Shown here in pieces: positions 6,750-12,629 of a stretch of 12,629 nt of DNA (its first letter is position 1; every line of letters starts with the position of its first letter). Below the pieces are notes generated by a model. It was not told the DNA's origin and did not search any database. It saw nothing but the letters and a program-made list of their open reading frames with translations. A program made the translations under genes and the position numbers. Origin of the DNA: Planctomycetaceae bacterium (lineage in GTDB: Bacteria; Planctomycetota; Planctomycetia; Pirellulales; Pirellulaceae); the NCBI GenBank assembly GCA_003506095.1, contig DNWZ01000461.1:1-12629 (forward strand), in the 5' to 3' direction.

Positions 6750-8107
6750 TATCGAGATGCCTCATTTTCTGATTCAGCACTGCGCAGCGTTTCGTCGCCT
6801 TTTGAAATAGGCGGCGGATCGCTGGCAGGTTGTTGAGCAGCATTGCTTTGAAACGCCGGTGGTAAATCTTTCGACGAAGCAGAATAAATCGTCGGATCCA
6901 CGGGTATATCTGGGCGCGAACGTTGCAAGCCATCGATGATCACGCGATCGGTTTGCGTGATCCCTTGACGGACCACAGCCCAACCCGCCGTCTGCTCGCC
7001 CAACTGCACTTCACGTCGCTGCACAAGATTACCGTCGTCAACAATCATCACGAACGATGTATCACGGTCTCGCAAAACGGCCCGCGAGGGAATCATCAGA
7101 GCGTCTTGAGGTTCAGAAACAGGCATACGGACGCGAACGAACAATCCCGGTAACAATTTCCCATTAGGATTATCAAACACCGCACGCAGTGGTAACGAAC
7201 CTGTCGCAGCATTGACCCCTTCCTGGTCGATGTAATCCAGTCGCCCAACATGTGGAAATCCTTCGTCGGTTTCCAGTTTGGCGAACACCGGCAGGCGGGA
7301 CCATTCTTCTTGCCGAACAGGTTGTTCGGATCGCTGGATTCGTGCACGACGAAGTTCTAATAGCTGGCGATCGCTGATACTGAAGTTCACATAAACTTGA
7401 TCGTCGTTAATGACAGCGGAAAGCTCCGTTCCGTTGTCGACCAAGTTGCCAACTTTAATATCCGTCTTGGTGACCCGGCCGTCGATCGGCGCATGAATTT
7501 TTGTAAACCCAAGATCAAGATCGGCCTTTTCAAGTTTCGCTTCGGCCCGTTGCAAGGATGCTTTGGAAGATTCGACCGCAGCATTCGCACCGGCCAGCAG
7601 CGCGCGCGCCGATTCGACCGACGCTTGCGCGGCATCGAATTCGGTCCTGGAGGTTGCCTGTTGGGCCAGCAGAGTCGTTTGGCGGTCAAACTCGCGTTGT
7701 GATCGATTGACTTCGGTTTGGGCGGTCAATACTTGTGCTTCGGAAACGTTGATCGAGGCCTGTGCGGCCGTCACTTCGGCGGCGCTTGCATTTCGCGCCG
7801 CGACGTATTCATCATCTTCGATCTCGTACAACACGGTATCGCGATCGACCGCTTGGCCCGGTTCAAAATTGATCTTTTCGATGAACCCACGAACGCGGGA
7901 ACGCACTTCGGCGCGGGCGACCGCTTCGCTTTCACCGTTTTCTTCGATGAACTCGACCACCGGATGTTTTACTGGCACCATCGCCGTCACCTTGGGCGGC
8001 GGTGGAGCGACATACTCATTGGTCGTTCGCCTACATGCGGGAATTAAAAATGCGATGCCAACAGAGACCAGCATCCATCGATACCGGGAAACAACGCGTA
8101 TTGCCAT
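6749..8107 (-). CDS. RND efflux membrane fusion lipoprotein (periplasmic adapter)
   Basis: This HlyD/AcrA-type adapter bridges the RND pump and an outer-membrane channel. From the ATG chosen here (8107, 452 residues), the basic N terminus MAIRVVSRYRW and a short hydrophobic stretch end in the lipobox FLIPAC (Cys25), so it should be a lipoprotein. The lipoyl half-motif around GFIEKINFEPGQAVD (about 74-88) is followed by a long Ala/Glu/Gln-rich coiled-coil hairpin (about 103-195), the second lipoyl half HAPIDGRVTKTDIKVGN (205-221), then beta-barrel and membrane-proximal domains. A Pro/Ser-rich tail of about 45 residues ends the protein. Earlier in-frame starts at 8137 and 8251 exist. The 8251 version would bury the signal peptide 50 residues inside, so it is unlikely; 8137 remains possible. 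The stop codon overlaps the pump start by one base. Confidence 0.93.
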   Translation of the reverse strand: MAIRVVSRYRWMLVSVGIAFLIPACRRTTNEYVAPPPPKVTAMVPVKHPVVEFIEENGESEAVARAEVRSRVRGFIEKINFEPGQAVDRDTVLYEIEDDEYVAARNASAAEVTAAQASINVSEAQVLTAQTEVNRSQREFDRQTTLLAQQATSRTEFDAAQASVESARALLAGANAAVESSKASLQRAEAKLEKADLDLGFTKIHAPIDGRVTKTDIKVGNLVDNGTELSAVINDDQVYVNFSISDRQLLELRRARIQRSEQPVRQEEWSRLPVFAKLETDEGFPHVGRLDYIDQEGVNAATGSLPLRAVFDNPNGKLLPGLFVRVRMPVSEPQDALMIPSRAVLRDRDTSFVMIVDDGNLVQRREVQLGEQTAGWAVVRQGITQTDRVIIDGLQRSRPDIPVDPTIYSASSKDLPPAFQSNAAQQPASDPPPISKGDETLRSAESENEASR

Positions 8108-8398
8108 GGTCCAAGCAGTGCCCAAGAGCGAATTCATAAGAGAGGACGACCGATGCGTTGAGCAAAGGCGAAAAACAGCCGTAGCTTCGAGAAAGTCTGT
8201 CCAGCCCAATCGTTGCAAACAAGGGGGGCAGGAGGCCGGTGCGGCACGCACGCCCCACCCGCCGGGCAGTCGGCGTCCACGGGAACGTTGACGTTTTGGT
8301 ATCGTATCGACTTGCCGCGACGAGCTGGGCGGAATGGATTGGCGTAGTGCAATAACGAATGATAGAGACCTGTCCCTTGTTCATTGGAAAGATCTGCG
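8108..8398. promoter_or_regulatory. divergent intergenic region, efflux operon / HTH-EIIA operon
   Basis: The two operons are transcribed away from each other, so promoters for both should lie here. Two short GC-rich hairpins are visible: 8239-8251 (GTGCG-GCA-CGCAC) and 8260-8275 (CGCCG-GGCAGT-CGGCG). A weak plus-strand candidate has TTGGCG and GATAGA separated by 16 bases at about 8339-8366. Divergent layout next to a DNA-binding protein raises the possibility that the HTH protein controls the efflux genes, but no palindromic operator is obvious. Confidence 0.4.
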
Positions 8399-9106
8399 GT
8401 GGAAGACTTTGATGTTGCGGCGCTTGCCGCGTATTTACATATCACGCCTGACCAGGTTTATAAGTTGGTCAAGCAAGACAAACTGCCCGCCAGACGTGTC
8501 GGCGGTGACTTTCGATTTTCCGAAGCGGAGATTCATCACTGGCTGGAAGATCGGATCGGGATCAGTGACGATCAACAATTACAGAAAGTCGAAGCGGCGC
8601 TGCATCGATCGGCTCCGGAGCACCCGACGTGGGCGCTGACCGAGTTCTGCAGCGTCGATCGGATCGCGGTGCCGATGAACTCGCGAACCCGCGGGTCGGC
8701 GATTCGCGACATGTGCCAGTTGGCGACCGAAGGTGGGCTGATGTGGGACGCTCCGGCGATGGCCGAAGCGGTTCTGGCTCGCGAAGATCTGCACCCGACG
8801 GCACTGGACAACGGTGTCGCGATGCTGCACCCACGTCGGCCGCAAGCTTCGATTTTGGCCGATTCCGTGATTGCGTTGGGCGTCACGCCGCAGCCGCTGG
8901 CGTTCGCCGGCGGCGGACAATTGACCGATATCTTTTTTCTGATCTGCTCTTACGACGACGCGATGCATTTGCGCATCCTTGCTCGATTAAGCCGAGTGAT
9001 TTCGAGCCCTGATTTTTTAAGCAGCCTGCGCGGTGCGACTTCACCGGGCCAAGCACATTATTTACTGGGCGAAGCGGAACGGCCGCTGTTAGAAGCCAAT
9101 GGATAG
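8399..9106 (+). CDS. HTH DNA-binding / PTS EIIA(Ntr)-like fusion protein
   Basis: An N-terminal excisionase/MerR-like helix-turn-helix domain occupies about residues 4-55, with AAYLHITPDQVYKLVKQDKL and the wing-like GGDFRFSEAEIHHWLEDRIG. It is joined to a PTS EIIA type-2 (PtsN-like) domain at about 84-230. The phosphorylatable histidine is H144 in LDNGVAMLHPRRP, and the second conserved histidine is H190 in DDAMHLRILARLSRV. Start: GTG at 8399 is preferred because GGAAAG lies eight bases upstream and the protein then begins directly with the HTH; a TTG at 8384 would add five residues. It could change gene expression according to phosphorylation state. No EI, HPr, EIIB or EIIC gene is nearby, so the phosphate donor is unknown. 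It is separated by 13 bases from the next gene, as in an operon. Confidence 0.88.
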   Translation: MEDFDVAALAAYLHITPDQVYKLVKQDKLPARRVGGDFRFSEAEIHHWLEDRIGISDDQQLQKVEAALHRSAPEHPTWALTEFCSVDRIAVPMNSRTRGSAIRDMCQLATEGGLMWDAPAMAEAVLAREDLHPTALDNGVAMLHPRRPQASILADSVIALGVTPQPLAFAGGGQLTDIFFLICSYDDAMHLRILARLSRVISSPDFLSSLRGATSPGQAHYLLGEAERPLLEANG

Positions 9107-9119
9107 AGCGAGGCAGTGA

Positions 9120-9935
9120 ATGGCCCCGAGAGACAACTATCACGACTATCACGCAACCGCATCCCCCCAGCCGGCAGCATTTCCCCAGCCGGGGACGTTG
9201 CTGTGGATCGGTACGACGTCTCATCCAGAAATGAAAGACGCGTTCAAGTTCTGCTCGCAAATTGCAGCTCAACTCGCCGTTCGACGCGATGCAGCCGAAG
9301 CGGTTCGGCGGCCTGCTGGGTTTGTACGACGAATCCTTTTTGCCCGGCCGACACGTCACGTCCCCAAACCGTCAATGATCGATCGGCTTGTGGCGACGTA
9401 CTCCGGCGCTGATTCGATCGCGATTTGTGGCCAGTTATGCGATGGCGAAAGCCGCACCGGCACGCCGTGGCCGATGGGCGATCGGATGCGTTTTAGTCGC
9501 TGGACCGAACGTTTGCCACGTTGGTTAGAGCCATGCATCGGCGGCACGAAGCCACGTCGCGATCCAGCCCAAGGGAGTAAGGTTCAAAGCTTGTTGGTCA
9601 TCGCCGATCGGTTCGACACTGCCCAGCCGCTGCTGCTGTGGGCCGACTCGGTCGGCGTTTTTGCCGCGTGGCATCCTCGTTTTGTACCAGCCTTGCACGG
9701 CCGCTTCAAAACGATTCTGTGGGACGATTCGGCCGCGATGGCCACTTCGGCGAACCACTGGCAACAACGATTGTCTGAAGCATGTCAAAACGGCAAATCA
9801 CCCGAGCACATTTGGATGTCGCTGCAGCCATCGATCGACGAAATCGAACAAGCCAAACGAGGCGGCATCAGCCATGTGCTGACCAAACCGGTCATGATTG
9901 ACGCCATTTTGCCGATCACGAACCGGTTGGCGTAA
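9120..9935 (+). CDS. unrecognised protein with receiver-like halves
   Basis: I do not recognise this 271-residue protein as a named family. It starts with ATG behind a GAGG motif, 13 bases after the HTH-EIIA gene, and is surely co-transcribed with it. The sequence suggests two alpha/beta halves: one from TLLWIG (26-31) to about 140, and one from SLLVIADRF (157-165) to the end. The last stretch, IWMSLQ, then a helix ending AKRGG, then ISHVLTKPVMIDAIL (250-264), resembles the beta4-alpha4-beta5-Lys-Pro end of CheY-like receiver domains. WDD (201-203) could stand for a phosphoacceptor region but is out of the usual context. It may therefore be a degenerate tandem receiver that does not accept phosphate. 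This is inference. It is soluble, with no signal peptide. Its 3' end overlaps the opposing lipoprotein gene by 20 bases. Confidence 0.75.
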   Translation: MAPRDNYHDYHATASPQPAAFPQPGTLLWIGTTSHPEMKDAFKFCSQIAAQLAVRRDAAEAVRRPAGFVRRILFARPTRHVPKPSMIDRLVATYSGADSIAICGQLCDGESRTGTPWPMGDRMRFSRWTERLPRWLEPCIGGTKPRRDPAQGSKVQSLLVIADRFDTAQPLLLWADSVGVFAAWHPRFVPALHGRFKTILWDDSAAMATSANHWQQRLSEACQNGKSPEHIWMSLQPSIDEIEQAKRGGISHVLTKPVMIDAILPITNRLA

Positions 9936-11118
9936 AAGCCGTTTGCGGAGTTTCGCGGATTCGCTGTTCGTAGATCGACAGACCGCTGAGCGCGTGATAA
10001 AGCGCACCGCATTCCAGGTCGATATGCGCCGTTCGCTCCAACACCTCACAGAGGCTCAGTGCGGCTTTTTCCATCCAGGGTTCGCGCAGCATTTCGTCGG
10101 ATCCCGCAACGGCCAAGAACTCGAACACATGGCCGGAGGTGCCGAGCATCGCGACCAAATCGGGCGACCAGCCGGGACGCTCGAAGTAGTGACTTGAAAA
10201 CGACCCGTCTGCGTTTTGAAAGTCACGCGACTGTTCGATCGCCATCTCGACAACCATTTCTGCGTCTGCCCAAACCCCCGTAATTGGCTGGCCCGCGTTG
10301 CGATGGCGATTTACGGCCGACGCTATGGCGCACAATCGGTGCGATCCGCCACATGCGCTGGTGGGTGACAGTTGACCGACCTCCGATTCCAGCAGCGATT
10401 CAATGCTGTATTCCGATCCGTCGCGTGACTTCCAGCGATGGGTCGTGGGTCTGTGGGCCAACAGCGCCGTCAACGTCCAACTGTATTCGCCCTCGAAGTT
10501 TCGAGGCACATCCCACTCGATTTGTCGAATCCAACCTTCGACCGTAAGCGGACCATCGGTGGTGCTGACCACATCAGACGGCTTTAATTCACAGCGTGCC
10601 ATGTAGGCAACCCATTGGTCGCGGTGGCCTTGGCCGATTTTCTGGCCCGGCTCGAGCTCGGCGACAACGCCACGAACGGTGCGCCCATCGATTTCGAACT
10701 TGTCGCCGCCACGAAGAAGGAAGCCCTTGATCGGGCCGCCGCCGAGAATGTAGGTCACCGCTGGCTGCGGGCCCGATGCAGTCGTTAACGAAAAGTCGCG
10801 ACCGTATGCGAGCACCCCGTGCATCACCTGCCACGCCGCGTTGACTTCCGTGGCCAGGCGTCGGCCCTGCAAGTTTGTCTTCAACGTTTCATTAACTCGC
10901 AAATGCACCGCATCGGTTGCGGATTGATCTGCCGTTACGGTAAGCACCGGGTGAATCGCATCACCACTGTCATCAATCCTTGGTAAAACACCGGTGGCGA
11001 TCAAAGTTACGGCCGAATCGTCGACGCGACTGGTCGGACACCCGATCATCAATATTACCAGCGGCAGCAAACCGAGGGGAGCGATTTGACGTACGATCGC
11101 TTGACGGATGATTGACAC
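9916..11118 (-). CDS. conserved lipoprotein, possible alpha/alpha-toroid fold
   Basis: A GTG at 11118 gives a 400-residue protein with a good lipoprotein signal: SIIRQAIVRQIAP, then a Leu/Ile-rich core ending in the lipobox MIGC (Cys27). An in-frame ATG at 11259 would place this signal 47 residues inside, so I prefer the GTG, although its ribosome binding site is weak. Function is unknown. Landmarks are a GGGPIKGFLLRGG stretch (about 126-138), GQGHRDQW (162-169), ACGGSHRLCAIASAVNRHR (255-273), NADGSFSSHYF (302-312), TSGHVFEFLAVA (327-338) and DLECGALYHAL (367-377). The Gly-rich turns between amphipathic helices in the C-terminal half resemble terpene cyclase/prenyltransferase-type toroids, but no catalytic signature is evident. 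I have the impression of similar proteins being common in planctomycetes. It converges with the receiver-like gene. Confidence 0.8.
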   Translation of the reverse strand: MSIIRQAIVRQIAPLGLLPLVILMIGCPTSRVDDSAVTLIATGVLPRIDDSGDAIHPVLTVTADQSATDAVHLRVNETLKTNLQGRRLATEVNAAWQVMHGVLAYGRDFSLTTASGPQPAVTYILGGGPIKGFLLRGGDKFEIDGRTVRGVVAELEPGQKIGQGHRDQWVAYMARCELKPSDVVSTTDGPLTVEGWIRQIEWDVPRNFEGEYSWTLTALLAHRPTTHRWKSRDGSEYSIESLLESEVGQLSPTSACGGSHRLCAIASAVNRHRNAGQPITGVWADAEMVVEMAIEQSRDFQNADGSFSSHYFERPGWSPDLVAMLGTSGHVFEFLAVAGSDEMLREPWMEKAALSLCEVLERTAHIDLECGALYHALSGLSIYEQRIRETPQTAFTPTGS

Positions 11119-11368
11119 GAATATCGACTCGGTAGAAGTTGGCCAGAATTGACGTTTTGCTGGCGACAATCGGATTTGAGAAGGTAAGTTGAGTGGAGGA
11201 TGCGAATGCCTATTTCGGGCCTGGCATAAAAATTGCCATTCGCTGAACGGATGTCGCATTCCCTGTCGGATTGTCAGTTTGGTTGCAGGGTCGGCCTAAT
11301 GCAACTCACCCCGCCGGACGGTTTGAAATAAACAATCGCACACTTTTTATAGGTTAAGAAGCAAAGTC
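11119..11368. promoter_or_regulatory. divergent region, lipoprotein / zinc peptidase genes
   Basis: These 250 bases separate two divergently transcribed genes and should hold promoters for both. The part just before the peptidase gene is AT-rich (CACTTTTTATAGG at about 11340-11352), consistent with a promoter. An AAGAAG motif about ten bases before the ATG may serve as ribosome binding site. No strong palindrome is seen. Confidence 0.35.
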
Positions 11369-12034
11369 ATGGGTTATCTGCTGTTTTTGATTCCGCCTTT
11401 TTTGTTGAGCCTTTACGCCCAGTGGAAGGTCAAATCGGCATTCAGTGAGATGAGCCAAGTGCCGGCAAAAATGACCGGTGAACAAGCCGCTCGTCGTATG
11501 CTGGACGCTTCGGGTTTGCACGCAATTCCGATCGAGCGAGTTCCAGGCGAATTGAGCGACCACTACGACCCGGGTGCGAAAGTCGTTCGGCTCAGCCAAG
11601 GCGTTTACGACGGACGTTCAATGGCATCGCTGGGCGTCGCGTGCCACGAGGTTGGCCACGCCCTGCAAGATGCCCACGGCTACGCGCCGCTAGTGATTCG
11701 CAACCTGGCAGTACCCGCAGCGAACTTCGGTTCCAGCGCGGGGATGATCCTGCTGATGATGGGGATCTTTATGAGCATCAAGCCGCTGTTATGGCTGGGG
11801 ATTATCGTTTTTTCGGCGGTGGTGTTCTTTCAACTGATCAATTTGCCGGTCGAGTTCAACGCTTCTTCGCGAGCGAAGGAACAGTTGGTTTCGCTGGGAA
11901 TGATTTCAGACAACGATACGTACTACGTCAGCCGTGTCTTAAACGCCGCGGCCCTCACTTATGTTGCCGCGACGCTGCAAGCGGTGATGACGCTGGCCTA
12001 CTACGTCCTGACGGCACTGAACGACCGACGATAA
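11369..12034 (+). CDS. YugP-type membrane zinc metallopeptidase
   Basis: This 221-residue protein belongs to the neutral zinc metallopeptidase family typified by Bacillus YugP (Zn_peptidase_2). The zinc-binding HEVGH motif is at residues 93-97 (H93, E94, H97) in LGVACHEVGHALQDA. The probable third ligand is E162 in LPVEFNASSRAK, a family hallmark. Membrane segments are at about 2-18, two around 118-160 and one at about 195-216; the zinc motif lies after the first. The N-terminal half contains the typical M-L-(D)-(A)-(S)-G-L helix and DHYDPGAKVVRLS (64-76). Length is normal for the family. The cellular substrate is unknown; membrane protein quality control is a common guess. It is a single-gene unit, ending in a strong terminator. 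Confidence 0.95.
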   Translation: MGYLLFLIPPFLLSLYAQWKVKSAFSEMSQVPAKMTGEQAARRMLDASGLHAIPIERVPGELSDHYDPGAKVVRLSQGVYDGRSMASLGVACHEVGHALQDAHGYAPLVIRNLAVPAANFGSSAGMILLMMGIFMSIKPLLWLGIIVFSAVVFFQLINLPVEFNASSRAKEQLVSLGMISDNDTYYVSRVLNAAALTYVAATLQAVMTLAYYVLTALNDRR

Positions 12035-12065
12035 TTTCGCGAGTTTTGCTCGACTTCAAACGTCA

Positions 12066-12097
12066 CGGGCCGCAATTACAAAATTGCGGCCCGTTTT
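12066..12097 (+). terminator. rho-independent terminator of the zinc peptidase gene
   Basis: A perfect 12-base stem, CGGGCCGCAATT (12066-12077) and AATTGCGGCCCG (12082-12093), encloses an ACAA loop and is followed by TTTTCGTT. It lies 31 bases after the peptidase stop codon. The opposing cytidylyltransferase gene ends 39 bases to the right, so the same stem may also slow minus-strand transcription, though that side has no U-tract. Confidence 0.92.
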
Positions 12098-12135
12098 CGT
12101 TGTGAATGGGGATAGAAGATCTAAAACCAGGCCGA

Positions 12136-12629
12136 TCACCCGTTTCTGCCTTCCATCGCGGCACGCAAGTCGGGATTGCCCAACACGATCGACGCCAAAC
12201 GCTGCCAATGAGTGTCGTCGCTAGAAAGCGACTCGCAAAGCATCTGAATGTCGTGCCAATCACTTTCGGTTTCGACCGAAAATCGCAAGTCGCCACGATC
12301 GAGCTCAGCAGGCACGGGAATGAAACGCATTTGATACGTCCCGGGCGCGTCTTGAAAATACGACGCCAAGCTTGTCTCTTCGGTGCAGTAGCTCAGCCGA
12401 TCGATGTTGCGGCGCAACCGGCGAAGCGCGTCGGCATGGCAAATCTCGCCTGCCAACCCGAGTCGCTGCATCCGTTGCCAACCGCCACCGGTCGAGAAGA
12501 AACCGACATAATCACATTCACTGTGCCGTTTGGCTTCTCCCAACAGTCGGTCGACCAGCACAGGATCAACAAAGGGACGATTGCCCGGCAAAAACACCAC
12601 CCAATCGCTGCCAGTGCGATCGGCGGCAA
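12136..12629 (-). CDS. SpsF/NeuA-like cytidylyltransferase (3' part only)
   Basis: The reading frame is open from the right edge, so the start lies outside the window; about 163 C-terminal residues are visible. The visible part fits the NTP_transf_3 / CMP-sugar synthetase family, which activates sugars such as sialic or related acids with CTP for surface polysaccharides. It shows SDWVVFLPGNRPFVDPVLVD, then CDYVGF, the ICHADALRRL helix and LRFSVETESDWHDIQML near the end. In close families the first motif normally reads G-D-x-P with a metal-binding Asp, here Asn, and the later V-D-T-x-x-D reads V-E-T-x-x-D. Activity may thus be altered or lost. The GTG at 12600 is internal and not the start. 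It converges with the zinc peptidase gene. Confidence 0.82.
   Translation of the reverse strand, partial: AADRTGSDWVVFLPGNRPFVDPVLVDRLLGEAKRHSECDYVGFFSTGGGWQRMQRLGLAGEICHADALRRLRRNIDRLSYCTEETSLASYFQDAPGTYQMRFIPVPAELDRGDLRFSVETESDWHDIQMLCESLSSDDTHWQRLASIVLGNPDLRAAMEGRNG

Noticed and set aside
7563..8291. 242-residue open frame on the plus strand opposite the adapter gene
   Set aside because: It is low-complexity Ala/Ser/Thr translation mirroring the coiled-coil coding sequence of the adapter.
8411..8560. Excisionase-like HTH as evidence of a phage or integrative element
   Set aside because: The HTH is fused to a PTS EIIA domain, with no integrase, att site or repeats around. It is better read as a chromosomal regulator.
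1..12629. CRISPR array, tRNA, rRNA or insertion sequence
   Set aside because: I saw no regularly spaced repeats, cloverleaf-like sequence, rRNA sequence, transposase motifs or flanking terminal inverted repeats.

Overview
The window looks like chromosomal DNA of a planctomycete of the Pirellula/Rhodopirellula type. This is an inference. It rests on moderate GC, weak or absent Shine-Dalgarno sites at several genes, a helix-turn-helix/PTS-IIA fusion of a kind I associate with that phylum, and a secreted lipoprotein recognisable only as a planctomycete-type conserved protein. There is no sign of phage, transposon, CRISPR array, tRNA or rRNA.

Left part (1-2540), read on the minus strand: ribosomal stalk genes in the order rplA (L1, TTG start), rplJ (L10), rplL (L7/L12). 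About 590 non-coding bases follow, with a strong hairpin just after rplL, a weak candidate promoter and a second hairpin. A possible start codon, perhaps of rpoB, lies at the left edge. rplK, which normally precedes rplA, is not adjacent; a DUF374 acyltransferase-like gene sits there instead.

Middle (2775-8107), minus strand: the DUF374 lipid-modifying enzyme candidate, then a two-gene tripartite-efflux operon. It encodes a membrane fusion lipoprotein followed, with a TAATG overlap, by an HAE1-type RND pump with an intact proton relay. No outer-membrane channel gene is present in the window.

Right part (8399-12629): reading away from the efflux operon on the plus strand is a two-gene unit. 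It encodes a DNA-binding HTH + PTS EIIA(Ntr)-like protein and a 271-residue protein with receiver-like features, whose end overlaps by 20 bases the end of a minus-strand lipoprotein gene. Divergent from the lipoprotein gene is a YugP-type membrane zinc peptidase (plus strand) closed by a textbook terminator. Converging on that terminator is the 3' part of an SpsF/NeuA-like cytidylyltransferase with two altered metal-site acidic residues; its start lies beyond the right edge.

The least understood part is the HTH-EIIA / receiver-like pair with the neighbouring lipoprotein. It could be a small regulatory unit reading phosphotransfer or envelope state, but this is inference only.
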